A stretch of 64,000 nucleotides of DNA from Neoceratodus forsteri (Eukaryota; Chordata; Ceratodontiformes; Ceratodontidae), in NCBI GenBank assembly GCA_016271365.2, contig CM057454.1:701855501-701919500 (forward strand). The letters are read 5' to 3'. The first letter of the stretch is position 1. Every line of letters begins with the position of its first letter. Made by a program: the position numbers and the translations under genes. This document shows, one piece after another, positions 33,149 to 44,533 of the stretch. The notes below the pieces were generated by a model. The model was given only the letters and a program-made list of their open reading frames with translations. It had not been told where the DNA came from and searched no databases.

Positions 33149-35039
33149 ATATATATATATATTTCTGTCCTTATAAATATTCTATATGCTGTACAGGTTT
33201 TATAGTCCAAACTGTTCTGCCTGTAAGTTGTCATTCACCTAATGTCACACTGCATGTTGTTTTCTCTATTTACCTTCTGTATTATTCCATAAATGCTTCC
33301 CATTTTATACCACCCTGTGTACTGAGGCGCCCCCTCCCCCAGGTGACACCTAGAAATGAGATTTGACTCTGCATGCCTTTCATTGCAATGGAATTCTTGA
33401 CAAATAAAATAATACACAAAATTGAAGCACTACCGTTGCCTCCACTGCAGTGCAGGTGAAGTGACTGCCTGGGACCATCGTGGTCCACCTCTATAGACCC
33501 TCCAAGCAGGATGACCTGGATTGCTGAAACTGAGCTGCGCTGGGCTCTTAGATGTAACAGTGATGTAGATCTTCCACCTGGGGTAGCAATAAGGGGCACC
33601 TGGAAATCGCACACTATACTATTACCCCCAGGAAAAATAAAAGTATGTTCACCCACATGGCCCCTCCACAGAATTCAAAACAGTAGTGACTCCCAAACAA
33701 GGAAATAGGAAATGCAAATACAACAAATCATTAGTAAAAGGGATGGTAAGGGAAAAATAAGGTAGCAGTACAGGAAGGTGGGAGAAGTGGGGAAACAATT
33801 CAGTTCTTATACTGTATAGCAATGAACCACTCCTTGTGAGTCCCTCAGATTCTTTAAACAGGGGCACTAACTTAGGTTCCCCAACAGGCCATGGGTGACA
33901 GTGACATTAGCAGCAGAGGGTACCTCACTGGAAATGCAGTTGCTGCTGGCAGTGTAGGTGAAATGGTGATGTGCTTACTTGTGGTAGACAAAGAGTTGCA
34001 ACACAAATGGAGGTGAATGAAGAAACAAACTTTACTTGATGGGGCCCTTTTTTGTAATCTAGGGATAGGAGGCCAGGTGGCCTCATGTCTTCTGCTTGGT
34101 GCTAGCAATTGTTATACAGTTCAACAAGGGCTTTCTCTCTCTGTCAGAATTACAGTGGCCATGAAAACTGACAGGCATCTGCTCAAGGGCTAACCAGGTG
34201 TTCTAATAAATAAAATCAATCAATACCCCAGTTGTGGAACCAAGATCCCAGTGGTTACTGATGGTTTTGCAGACTGGACACCTTTACAGCGGGTTGGAAA
34301 GCTGAGCAGGTGAGATGCTGGATGCACTCCTGCTTAGACAGCAGGCTTTTCTGGGGCTGCTCTGCGCTCTCTTACTGGTCTTCCAGGCATTTCTTCAGCT
34401 GCAGATGCAGTAGGTTCAGAGACCTTGTGGTAGGTGGCGGCCTCAAAGGTCAGCAGCTTCATTGTGGAGTTTGCTACCCTGAGGGAAAAAATCACTTTAG
34501 GGCAGAACAAGTCTAGCCCCCCCCCCCCTTTGACTTTCTCACTCAGTTCTGGATAAACTACATTAATTAATGTAGTTCAGGTGAGCACACACTGAGCAGC
34601 CACTGGATCCCAGGCTCACTCTACTGTTTCACAAATACACAGACTGAACCAATATTCTTTACTGCAGTCCCTTTTTATACTAAGCTGAACTTGACATCCT
34701 ACTGCTCTAACAGTTCCAGGGCTGGCTGAGCTGTAGAATGCCAGCTCTGCCATACAAAGCATGTATGCAGTTTCTGGAGTTTTACATGTGGGTGATTAGC
34801 CCAGCTTTCTAGGCTAAACAGTTGTGCCCTTTGACTCCATCACAGAAATGTTTATGGGGTCAGAAGGCTAGAATATGCATGGCCTTCACCATGTTTGTTT
34901 AATTTTTGTGTGGCAGCCCCTTTTCCTTTACAATATTGGCTGCTGTTGTATTAGGCCCACAGGCAGCACTGGCCCTAGCTATCCCTGGGCCCTGTGCAAG
35001 TACCTTGCTGGGGTCCCATATCAGAAGTTATAATGCCCA
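33149..35039. other. (TA)n run and unassigned sequence
   Basis: A short TA run (about 33146-33163) is followed by ~1.9 kb with no recognised gene or mobile element. Open frames, the longest 124 codons at 33282-33656 on the minus strand, show no domain. A run of ten C occurs near 34518-34528. Confidence 0.4.
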
Positions 35040-35366
35040 CAGGGAACATCAAAAATCAACCACCTTAAGAACAGCCAACTATATAACATAGCAAATTCCA
35101 AAAAACTCTGGGGGACATTAAACTCCATATTAGGTACAGACAAAAAGTGCAAACAGATCACACTTCTGGTGGAGGGGAAATTAACAAATGACCCAACATG
35201 CGTGGCCAACTTGTTTAATTCCTTTTTTGGGGACCCTGGCAAGCACAAGACCCCCCCCTCAGCTGCTCCCAAGCAGCCTCCTCAACCCATCCCTTCACCG
35301 AAAGCTTCCTACCCCACTTTCTATTTCAAAGCTCTCTTGCCCGCTGATACTATAAAACTTAAATAA
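35040..35366 (+). pseudogene. LINE ORF2 linker fragment (L2/Rex-like)
   Basis: The frame ending at 35366 reads EGKLTNDPTCVANLFNSFFGD, the segment that lies between endonuclease and RT in L2/Rex/Jockey-type LINEs (a 'VANLFNSFF' motif). Upstream text in the same style (LWGTLNSILG-like) begins near 35100. No RT follows: CR1 sequence starts at about 35375. It is thus a short fragment cut by later events. Confidence 0.65.
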
Positions 35367-35380
35367 GAAAAAAGGCACTT

Positions 35381-36983
35381 GTGGAAGCCATTGGCACAAT
35401 TGCAGTAAAAGGGGAGGTGCTGCTGGTGGGAGACTTCAGTCTTTCAGATGTCGCTTGGAGCCTCACAGCTGCAGCATCAGCTAAAAGAAAAGACATCCTG
35501 GACTCCCTACAGGGGGTGTTTCTCAGGCAAGTAGTCGCAGAGCCAACTCATGATGAGGCAGTACTGGATATGGTGCTCACTAACAGGGACAGTATTACAG
35601 ATGTCAAGGTGGGAGTCCACTTTGGGAACAGTGATCACTGTACAGTGGACACTGTGAAGAGGAGGATCCATAAAAAGCATATAGCCTGAACAAATGCTTT
35701 TTTTAAAGCTTCACACAGAAAAGGGATGGGGATAGGAAACATAAAAGAATAGGGGCACTGGAGAGGGGGAGGTAGACACAAGTCCCTTTACAGAGGAGAG
35801 AGACAAGAAGGGACTCACACATGTGAAAGTGGACAAGTTATGGGTCCAGACGGGGTACAACCAAGGGTACTGAGGGAGCTCAGGGAGGTACTGGTTGCAC
35901 CTCTGATAATCCCTTTTAATAATTCACTGGAAACAGGAGTGGTTCTAGGGGACTGGAGGAGGGCGGATGAAGTCCAGCTTCACAAAAGTCATAGGCAAGT
36001 TAGCCTGACAGTGGTGGTGGAAAAGTAGTCACTTCTAAAGCAAAGGATAGTTGAGAATCTTGAATTCAGGGGGTTACAAAAGTGAGGCAACATGGATTCG
36101 GGGGGTCACATCAGACAAGTATGATAGATTTCATGGACTAGGTGCTAGATCTCATTGACTGGGTGAGAAGGGAAATTGATCAGGGTGGGGCAGTGGATGT
36201 AGGCTACTTAGATTTCAGTAAGGCTTTCAACACCATTTCACATAGGAGGCTCATAAGTAAACTGGACAGCTTAGGGGTGGGTACAAATGTGGTAAACTGG
36301 GAAAAAAATGGTTAAGGGATAGGTGACAGAGGGTGGTGGTATATGGTGTTCACCCTGGGGAATGAAGGGTGACCAGCAGCATGCCACATTGTTCAGTATT
36401 GGAACCAGTCCTCTTTAATGTCTTTATAAGTGATAGTTCAGATGAGCTAGAAGGGATGGTATAACTCTTTGCAGATGACACCAAAATCTGTAATAGGGTG
36501 GACACTCCAGAGGTGGCAGAAAGATTGTGCAGAGACCAGGAAAACTGCAGTAATGGTCAAGGGCAAAGGAGGTGAGTTTCAATGTGAAAAAGTGCAAAAT
36601 ATTGCATTTAGGGCACTGAAACCAAAAGGCAGAGCATAGTATGGGCGAAGGGGTATTGAGGGTCAACAGAAAAGAGAACTGGTAGTAACCATATCTGATG
36701 ATCGCTAGGTGATGGGTGATGAGGCAGTGTGACAAGGCAGTGGGTAGGACCAGTGGTTGTTGGGGTACATGGGCAGGGGTATCACCAGCAGAAAGAGGGA
36801 GGTGGTGTTGCCATGGTATAGATCACTGGTGACAACCCACCTGGAGTACTTTGTCCAGCTCTAGAGACCACATCTGTGGAAGGACATTTACAGAGTGGAG
36901 GAGTCCAGAAGAGTGCAACTAAAATGGTGCAGGGTCTGCATCAGAAACCCTACAAAGAAAGAAAGAAGAACCTCAGTATGCAC
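35381..36983 (+). pseudogene. CR1 copy 5 endonuclease end and reverse transcriptase
   Basis: The frame 35381-35689 carries GEVLLVGDFSLSDVAW (the Gly-Asp-Phe motif) and FGNSDHCTV (Ser-Asp-His). RT text follows from about 35840 (GPDGVQPRVLRELREVL). After 36028 it is broken by frequent stops, although the motif A region ('tacttagatttcagtaaggc' at 36208) and an ADDTK-like motif near 36472 can still be read. It is a heavily decayed gene. Confidence 0.8.
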
Positions 36984-38096
36984 TAAATCCAAAAACCAGT
37001 GCAAATGTGTTTAAATGGGTTTGATTTTAAACTGGGTTGGGAATCCCAAACAATACAAACTAGGAACCAGGGGATAAAAACACATTCATCATTTTTTTAC
37101 AGTTAATTTCTTTTACCTCCTAGTACTGGGTGGTGTTCCATCTAGCCTAGTCCCCTTTTCTCCCTCTTAGAAAATGAGGCATGCAGTGATGCCCATGGAG
37201 GGAACAGGCACATGTCCGCTCATACTCCCTTCAAGCGTCTGCCTCCCCTTTCTGGAGCATTGGTGTGCTACCCCCAGCCACTGCTAGGGACCAGTCAAGC
37301 ACTGACTGCTGGTGACCCCCTTCCCCTGAGAAGGAAGAGCAGTCTATCAGATGCTCGATCCTTCTCCTCCCCTGCCGACACCCTGCTGCCCATGCTCGTT
37401 CCCAAACATGGGTCGCTGGCATGGCACGAGGTAAGGCATCCAGCAGCTCAACCCTCAGCACCACCGGGCCTGCAAAACACACTCATAAATGAACAGGTTA
37501 TCTCAAGAACAGCATCAAAAAACCTGCTAAAGAGCTGAAATGCACTGCCAAAAGAATATTTATTTGAATTTATCCAGCATATTGCTCATCAAAATCAATA
37601 TACATGTAAGATCGCTGAACTGTGAGATAAAGTGTACAGAAGGAGTCTGTCATGCATAAATGCCAGCAATGTTGGAGCAAGCCAAATGTCTGGTGGCTAA
37701 GTGGTGCAGCATACCATGCCTGCAAACATCAAACTGTGCAACATTAAACAGTTAAACTCTTGTACAAAATATAACATGAAAAGAGGAAACAGAGAAATAC
37801 TTTACCCCAACATAAAGTGGCAATGAAGGAGAAGGCTACCCCAGTTCTTCACCCAGCAAAGGCTTCCTTTGGGGGGGGAGGGGGGTGCATTTTTGCAGGA
37901 CATAATCCTTCTTTGTACTTTATCTCAGAGTTCATTGAAATTTCAAGAATTTTGATTTGATGTGCAGTACGTTGGATAAGTTCAAATAAATATCCTTTTG
38001 GCACTGCATTTCAGCTCTTTAGCAGATTTTTCTGATGCTGTACTTGAGACAATCTGTTGATTTATTAGTATGTTTTCATTCCCTGATTCCTCAATA
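36984..38096. mobile_element. Inserted element with internal inverted repeat
   Basis: This 1.1-kb block splits CR1 copy 5. It contains an inverted repeat, 37493-37600 against 37947-38056, with arms of about 108 nt at roughly 85% match by eye; shared text includes 'aaagagctgaaatgca'. A candidate imperfect target duplication ('cctcagtatgcac' and 'cctcaatataaac') flanks it. No transposase is present. The open frame 37212-37538 has no known motif. Confidence 0.6.
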
Positions 38097-38440
38097 TAAA
38101 CACCCTGAGAGAGAGAAGAGTGAAGGAGATGTACCAGAGACCTAGAAATACCTCACAGGGGTAAATAAGGTACAAGAGGAGAGTATTTTTCATAGGAAAA
38201 GATGCACGAGAATAAAGGGACACAAAATGAAGCTGGAAGGGGGAAATTCAAGAGGGATGTGAGGAAGTACTTCTTCACTCAAAGATTGGTACATGCCTGG
38301 AAGTTTTCCTGCAGAAGTGGCAGGGCTGAAAACAGTGGTGGGCTTCAAGCATGCATGGGATCACCACAAAGGAATCTGAGTGGAACACGGAGGGAGGGAG
38401 GGAGGGAACCAAAGATCAAGTATGGTATGTGGTGACAGTA
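38097..38440 (+). pseudogene. CR1 copy 5 C-terminal region
   Basis: Resumes the RT C-terminus after the insertion: TLRERR-like text, then the EVLLHSK region and a WNTEGG end, all with stops. It corresponds to the segment after LNMYTLEERR in the better copies. Confidence 0.7.
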
Positions 38441-38467
38441 TAGGCAGGGAAAAAACATGGGCAAACT

Positions 38468-38860
38468 GAGATATAGCTTTAGTGGGAAGAAGGGACAACC
38501 TGGACTCCCTGAAGGGGGCATTTCTCAGGCAACTAGTCAGGAAGCTGACACGTGATGGGGCAGTACTGGACCTTGTGATCGCTAACAGACAGTACTGCAG
38601 ACATCAATGTGGTAGGCCACCTGGGGACCAGTGACCCCTGTACAGTATGGTTCAACATAAGGACAGCAGTGAAAGTGAACCACACTAGGCCAAGGGTCCT
38701 GCACTTCATGAGGGCAGATTTTAAAAAATGGGTGAAGAGATAACCTAGCAGGGAAATAACCAGGTTAAGGAGGAGGGACATCGGGCAAAGCTAAGGTAAG
38801 GCATAGTGAAGGCAACAAAACTCTGTACAAAGGAAGTGAGCAAAAAGTGCAGCTGCTGAG
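38468..38860 (+). pseudogene. CR1 endonuclease fragment
   Basis: The text reads DSLKGAFLRQLV and GAVLDLVIANRQ, then a GDQ-like relic of the Ser-Asp-His motif, followed by linker sequence. It parallels 35480-35700. It is a separate small piece, in the same orientation as copy 5, and could have been produced by a rearrangement of that copy. Confidence 0.7.
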
Positions 38861-39289
38861 TGCAGCATGGCATGAAATAGCCAGGCTGCAGCATCGGCTA
38901 GTCTGGAGTTCACCTCCTCCAAGTCCACTCCCTCAAAGACCCACTGGTCCAGGGGGGTGGAAAGTGGTAGGATGGGGGAAGGGAAAGTTGTAAGGATGAA
39001 CCAGTTGAACCCTGCCGAGCCCCAGGCTTCTCCAACTGCAAACTGTTTTGCACCCCTGGCAGAGGTATAGGATCCTGACTCCAACAGAAGTGACATCATG
39101 TCAGGAGGGGAAACTGGCTAGAGCAGGGAGTTGGCATCCCAAGGTAGCCATAAAAATACAGAAATAAAAATGTAAAACTCTTCTTGTTGTAGGTGGCTTG
39201 ATGATCAGAGGTGTGGAGAGTCATCTCCAGAACTTCCCTCCCACAATTTAAACGCTACCTCTCACATCACCTCCTTGCTCCCTCTCCTT
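38861..39289. other. Unassigned short region
   Basis: No gene or repeat is recognised. A 102-codon frame on the minus strand at 38791-39099 overlaps the CR1 fragment and has no domain. Confidence 0.35.
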
Positions 39290-39641
39290 GTACCTGTTTT
39301 TGCTGACTGCATCTGGCTCCAGGGGTATAACTCACACCACTTGGACAACTTCTATCCATATTGTATAGACTGTTAGCTAGCCTGAATTGTTATTTTCACT
39401 GTTTTGACATTATTTAGCCTGATGTTATTTACATTGTTTTTGTACATTATTTATCCTGATGTAACATTTGTGTTGTACATGCCTGTGTTAACACTGATTT
39501 ACAAGCCCTTGCATTTCTACACCTCTATCTTGCTTATATATCTGTTGTCTTGTCCCGGGTCACCCCTGAAAAAGGGACTATAATGTGTCAGTGGGCCTTC
39601 CTGGTTATCAAAATTCAAAATAAAATAAATAAATAAAATTT
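39290..39641 (+). mobile_element. LINE 3' end with (AAATA)n-like tail
   Basis: The segment ends 'ctgaaaaagggactataatg', 'tgggccttcctgg' and an A-rich tail of ATAAATAA units (39611-39641). The same closing text occurs at 60537-60597 after the LINE that starts at 54255, so both are 3' ends of one LINE family. Only the untranslated end is present. Confidence 0.65.
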
Positions 39642-39654
39642 GTGACAAGATGCA

Positions 39655-40120
39655 CTGACCAAGGTAACAGTCAAATGCCTACCAGGAGCCTTGACAAAGA
39701 GAGACACAGAACACATCAGGAAGATGGTGAACAGTGAGGGGAACAGAGATCTCACAGTACTGGTACACCTAGGAACTAACAACCTAGCAAACCAGAAAGT
39801 GGAGGAAGCTAGGCAAAGCTTTGTTAAGATGAGCAAACAGTTGTCTTTTTATTCATCCATGTTGGCCTTTATGAGGTCCTCCTGATATTGTGCAAAGGAG
39901 CGGACACCAGCAGTCAAGAACGATGAGATTGAAGAATTCAACACATGGTTATGTGGTTGGTGTGTGAAGGAAGTCTATCACTTCATCAGAGCTTGAGGGA
40001 GCTTCTGGGAGAGGAAGTTCTTCAAGTTCAATGGACTTCATCTTACAAAGGAAGGGGTGAGTGCACAGACAGAAATCCAATGTCTTTGTAGGACATTTAA
40101 GCCAGAAAAGGGGGAGTTCA
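39655..40120 (+). pseudogene. CR1 ORF1 esterase-like domain remnant
   Basis: CR1 ORF1 proteins are known to carry an SGNH-type esterase domain. Here the frame 39691-39885 has LTVLVHLGTNNLANQKVEE, where GTN is the conserved Asn block. Past a frame break near 39880, text for NGLHLTKEG appears near 40030-40060, the block with the catalytic His; the usual Asp before Gly is Asn here. The N-terminal Cys-rich motif is absent. Compare the fuller domain at 48702-49145. Confidence 0.75.
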
Positions 40121-40299
40121 TGGCTAGGGAACCTATCGGTCACAGCATGGAAGATAGGAACTTAGCTGGCACTTCCCCAGTAATGCAGAATACTCTACCT
40201 CAAACTACAAACAACTGTAAGGTACAAAAGAGTGCATGGAGAGACCATTAAAGGGACCAAGCATTAATAAGAGGCAACCAAAACCAAAAGAAGGAAAAA

Positions 40300-40784
40300 A
40301 GGTGCTAAGGCAGATACCTTGAGGGGAGTGTGCTTCAATGCAAGAAGACTAGGAAATAAAGAGAGTGACCTGCAGGCAATTATGGCGAACACCCAACTAG
40401 ACCTGATGGCAATAAAGGAGACCTGGGCTACGGACAACAATGATTGGGACCTCTTGATACTGGGCTAGTCACTCTATAGAAGGGACAAGAAGGGAGCCAG
40501 GAGGGAGGGGTAACACTTTATGTTCGGGAAGGGGTGAGAGCCAGGACACTCAATGTCAGCAAAATAGAAGGGTTAAAATCCCTGTGGGTGCAAATCAACT
40601 TGGCATCAGAAAAAAATATCTTTGCAGTCATATACAGGCCACCAAGACAAGCAGTGGAAAAAGACAAGGTACTGCTGGAAGAGATTAGGGGAGTGACACA
40701 GAAAGCGGAAACAGTGATAGTAGGTTACCTGAACATTCCAGATGTTGACTGGGGTATCCCCTTTGCTAGATCCTTAAAAAAATC
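40300..40784 (+). pseudogene. CR1 copy 6 endonuclease
   Basis: Text starts with FNARRLGNKESDLQAIM and LDLMAIKETW near 40335-40430, the conserved N-terminal blocks with Asn and Glu. The open frame 40534-40784 continues with FAVIYRPPRQ and VIVGYLNIPDVDW, where the usual Gly-Asp is Gly-Tyr, a loss of a catalytic Asp. A stop or frame break lies near 40470. The Ser-Asp-His block has been deleted. Confidence 0.8.
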
Positions 40785-40944
40785 AAAAGGTGGTCAAGGC
40801 CTTTCAAAACTGCCCCCAAAAAAAAAACACTTTTTAACAATCCAGATGTCGGGTCGCCTTGAAGTGTATATCACCAATTTGGTTTTGGGTGATATACACT
40901 CGCCATAATAGCAATCACTGTTTTGCAATCACTATTATGACATG
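40785..40944. repeat. Small insert with two hairpins at a CR1 deletion point
   Basis: Two inverted repeats lie side by side: 'gtgtatatcacc' pairs with 'ggtgatatacac' (40865-40900), and 'cataatag' pairs with 'ctattatg' (about 40905-40941). A run of ten A precedes them (40818-40828). The insert sits exactly where the RT palm is missing, so it may be a MITE that inserted before, or filler made during, the deletion. Confidence 0.5.
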
Positions 40945-41640
40945 GAACCCTCTTCGCAGATGACACTAAGTTAAGTGATGGGGTTGACAGTGCCAAGGCC
41001 GTGAATGGCCTACAGAAAGACCTGAAAAAATTAGAGAGATGGTTCAAGGTTTGGCAGATACAGTTCAATGCAAAAAAGTGCAAGGTGTTGCATCTGGATA
41101 AGGGGAACCTTGGAGCAGAGTACTGGTTCAATGGGGTCCAACTCCAAACCTCACATGAGGAAAGGGATCTCAGGGTCATGATATGTGACACCCTGAAGTG
41201 GTCAAGTCAATGTAACAGAGCTTACAGCAAAGCAAATAAAATGCTGGGTGTATAGGGAGAAGTTTGGACAGTAGGGACAGGGAAGTGATCATCCCACTAT
41301 ACAGGTCCCTGGTGAGACTCCACCTGGAGTACTGTGTCCAGTTCTGGAGCCCTCACCTTTGAAAGGACAGGGATCGGTTGCAGACTGCGCAGAGAAGGGT
41401 GACCAAGATGGTTCAGGGTCTCCTCTGCCTCCAGGGGCTCTCTTATGAGGAGCAACTAAAGACATTGAATATGTACTCTCTAGAGACTAGACAGGAGAGG
41501 GGTAATATGGTTGAGACATTCAAATTCATGAGGGGCATTAGCAAAATGTCATTCTCAGAAATTTTTAACAGAATAGAAGGCTCAGCCACCATGGGACACA
41601 AATGGAAGCTACTGGGTGGGAGTTTCAAAAGGGGTCTGAG
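40945..41640 (+). pseudogene. CR1 copy 6 RT motif C to C-terminus
   Basis: The text resumes with FADDTKLSDGVD at 40948 and the thumb (WQIQFNAKKCKVLHL), then [16 protein letters not shown] text near 41310 and MVQGL and LNMYSLETRQERGNM (41378-41647). The catalytic Asp pair is intact, but the palm that holds motif A is gone. Confidence 0.85.
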
Positions 41641-41870
41641 GAAGTAGTACTTCACAGAAAGAGTCTTGAACCATGGACTAGACTGCCCACCCAGGTGGTG
41701 AGCACTAAAACCATGGCAGCTTTCAAGAGAGGGTGGGAGAGAGTAAGAACTCAACAAGGTACAGAGGGTAGGGGGGCTAGGTCCCAGGACACATAGAAGG
41801 CCTCAGTAACCCTCGTGCAGAATAGATGGACCTATGATCTTCTTCTGCCATCATCTTCTATCTTTCTACG

Positions 41871-43755
41871 TGTAACCCCCAGGTGGCACTATCCCAAGGG
41901 CTACTGCCCCTGCCTGCTAGACTACCGACAGGTTGAGGGGCCTAGGTTCTATGGTGAGTGCCTCCACCCAGAGGTCAGGTTTTGTAGTGGTTAGACTAGC
42001 TTGGTCACAGCCCTCTGGGACAATGAGACCCCCTTTTATTCCCTCTAGTGGCTCACACAATGCACAGAAGTTACAATCCAAATACCCCACATGTACATAC
42101 TGTTCATTCATAAAGTACCACTTACCCTCGAGACTGATTCTGAGGTTTGTCTCTGGGGACCCCCTGTAAAATAAGGTTAATCCACATATACAAACCAATA
42201 CAATGCTTGATATGTAGGTATTGACACTTCAGACAGTTTAAAGTTTAACAACATCAAATCTGGTTTATTTAGGGGGAATAAAACACGGGAGGGGGAGATC
42301 AGGTTAATTGGCAGAATTAAATCACAGTACTGTGCACACATACAGTGTCTGAAAAGTCACACTCTGGGTACGCAGGCTGGGGAAGGGGGCTAGCCAGGTC
42401 CGTTGCCTGGGTTTGGCTGGCAGGTGCAGATGGACAGGGCCCTGTAGAAGAAAATATATACACAACACCCAATTGTAATCCGGAGCCGGACGGCTCAGTC
42501 CATGAAGAAGTGAAACAACAATAACTAGATGACACACTTGTAATTGAAAACAGGCTGCAGGGGAATACACTGATTTGTACTCACAATACCCAAGCTGAGA
42601 ACCAGATGGTGGATGTTCTTCTGGGTTGCCAGAACAACAGGGCATGGAGACAAGGTCCTTGTGACTGGACCCCACTGCAGTAGATAGCAAACGGATTTAG
42701 TCCGAGACAAGCTGTGGTTTGCTTCCAGCTTCAACACACAGCACATAGCATAGGGGACTGGAAATAGCGATTCCCCACAAGCACTATGCACATTCAAATG
42801 TAAAAGGAAAGTACTATACTAGGCAGGCTGCTCCTAGATCCTGATCGCAATTACTGCAAAATACCCGGGAGCACACACGGCAGCTTCAGTTCCTGACAGA
42901 CCGAGCGTGATTCAGCAATTTCTCCAGTCTTCTACAGGGTCAGCCTGGTTTCCACTCTTCAGACTTCCTTCTTTCTCCTCATAAATTGGATTCAATCTGA
43001 ACTGGCACTTACAACGGCTGCAGGCAGAACCTCAGGGCCTCACACGCGCTTCCCGCGCTAAACTATACACCGCAGAAGCACAGAGCGTCTTCTCTCTTCA
43101 CTGTCACAACTGATCTGATCTTTCCCGTCACAGAGCAGGGCATTTCCTTTAGCTCCACACCATTCTGTTGGCTGGTTTGGCTTTCATCTACAATAAGACT
43201 CCCTCTGTTGGTGGAAAAAGGTGCCAAGGTCAAAACTACATTTCCCAGAGTCACTGCCCATATAATCCCCTTGTGGCTGGCTCAAAATTAAGTGTCCAAG
43301 TTCTGATTTGTTCACAGGCTCCATTTTAAGGAACCCCTCCCCATTGATTGGTCTATTTCAGCAGTTCAGGACCAAAATGAAAGAGCTACACCGAAACAGT
43401 TCGTGCTGAAATGAATACAGGTTAGACAAACTACATTTTCTCAGTCACTCCAAATGATTTCTGGCAAATAGTTATATCTTTCAACAAGGCTCCCTCTGCA
43501 CATGTAGTGACGGCAGAAATGGAGTGAATTGGCAGCAGCTCAGGCAGGATTTGAGCATTAAATACACAGTCCCCCCATACAAACTACTTAAGTCTGCAAG
43601 CAGACAGCTCTTAAAGAGACAGTACGTGGAGGCTCAAATAGCACTCACTTGGAACCACATTTAAACAGCTCAGACACCGAACACCGCCCAGACTTGGAGC
43701 ATTCAGGCCAGATCCTGGAAGACTTTTGGGAACCCCCATTTGCAGGGGGGTTACA
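41871..43755. mobile_element. Probable solo LTR with 4-bp target duplication
   Basis: The block starts TGTAACCCCC and ends GGGGGGTTACA, a short inverted terminus of the TG...CA kind found in LTR elements. It is flanked on both sides by TACG (41867-41870 and 43756-43759), a 4-bp target duplication. Length is 1,885 nt. No gag, pol or env text lies inside, and no second copy of the ends is seen, as expected for a solo LTR left after recombination. A 4-bp duplication would suit Gypsy-type or retroviral integrases. Orientation is undecided. A DNA transposon with short termini remains possible. Confidence 0.65.
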
Positions 43756-43759
43756 TACG

Positions 43760-44045
43760 TTTCTAAAAATGAGAGGAAAAAGACAGCTATGATTCTCAAA
43801 GGAAGTGGCTAAAAAGTTAAAGGTTAAAAGGAAAGCATTCAGGAGGCATAAAGAGACACAAAGGGTAAAAGATAGGGAGGTGTGTCAGCAGAAGCAGAGG
43901 GAGACAGGGAAAGTGGTAAAGAGTGAAAGGTGCAAACTGAGGAAAGGATAGCCCTCAGGGGTAGTGAAAGGGAACAAAACAGTGTTAGGTAAGTAAATGA
44001 AAAGAGGAAGACTAGAGGATGAATTGTGAGGTTACGAAGGATAGG
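43760..44045 (+). pseudogene. CR1 linker fragment
   Basis: The frame near 43785-43950 reads FSKEVAKKLKVKRKAFRR and DREVCQQKQRETGKVVKS, the basic linker between CR1 endonuclease and RT. It matches the segment at 32480-32620 on the other strand. Only this linker is present, so it is a small fragment; the LTR inserted just before it. Confidence 0.75.
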
Positions 44046-44068
44046 TAGGGACTGTGCAGACCAGCAAT

Positions 44069-44434
44069 TTCTTTGTTCAATGTTTCGTGAATATATAGTA
44101 CTTATGAACTTTTGGCCTTTCTCTATTCCCACCCTTGGTAGAATTTAAGCAGGGTAGCTGTAGGGAATAGAGGGCCCAGCATCAAGGGTGAGCAGAGTGC
44201 CAGAAGAAGTGGAGGCTGGGGAGGATGGTGGGTGTTTTTGAATGCGCTAAGTATTGGGCTGCTAAAAGAGGCAGACTTTTGTATTGGATGTGGGAGGAGC
44301 TATTACCCCACATTGAACCTCAGGCTTAAGCCCTCCCATTCAATGTCTGGTGAATATGTAGTACTTATTTATACTTATGAACTTTTGGCCTTTCTCTATT
44401 CCCACTTTTGGTAGCTTTTAAGCTGTAGGGAACA
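44069..44434. repeat. Direct repeats at the Ngaro 3' end
   Basis: A ~100-nt segment with 'cttatgaacttttggccttt' and 'ctctattcccac' is present at 44069-44172 and again at 44338-44434. The second carries a small insertion ('tttatactt'). They lie 270 nt apart. This fits the B1-A2-B2 arrangement of split direct repeats in Ngaro. The A1 copy expected at the other end is missing because that end is truncated. Confidence 0.6.
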
Positions 44435-44533
44435 GAGGGTCCAAAATATTACCTCTTCCAATTCACAGAGAGTATGATCAGAAGCACTCAGGAGAAGAAA
44501 AAATACTTGGGGGAAACCTCTGAGGACCCATAG

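Larger units (their letters stand above)
35375..38440 (+). mobile_element. CR1-type LINE copy 5, plus strand, interrupted
   Basis: The copy starts in the endonuclease and runs to the end of the RT C-terminal region near 38440, with a 1.1-kb insertion at 36984-38096. The two CR1 parts meet in the same motif: the left part ends at 'cctcagtatgca' and the right resumes at 'cctcaatataaacaccctg', which corresponds to the LNIYTLEERR region of other copies. It most resembles copy 3 and has many stops. Confidence 0.82.
39645..41870 (+). mobile_element. CR1-type LINE copy 6 with ORF1 and ORF2 parts, internally deleted
   Basis: The copy starts inside ORF1 (esterase-like domain), continues through the endonuclease, loses most of the RT palm, and resumes at the catalytic FADD. 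The 3' tail at about 41850-41870 is 'cttctatctttctacg', a variant of the octamer seen in the other copies. A hairpin-bearing insert lies at the deletion point (40785-40944). It ends at the solo LTR. Confidence 0.82.

Noticed and set aside
33282..33656. 124-codon minus-strand frame
   Set aside because: No recognisable domain and alternative frames overlap it.
37212..37538. 108-codon plus-strand frame
   Set aside because: Lies inside an inserted repeat with a competing minus-strand frame; no motif.
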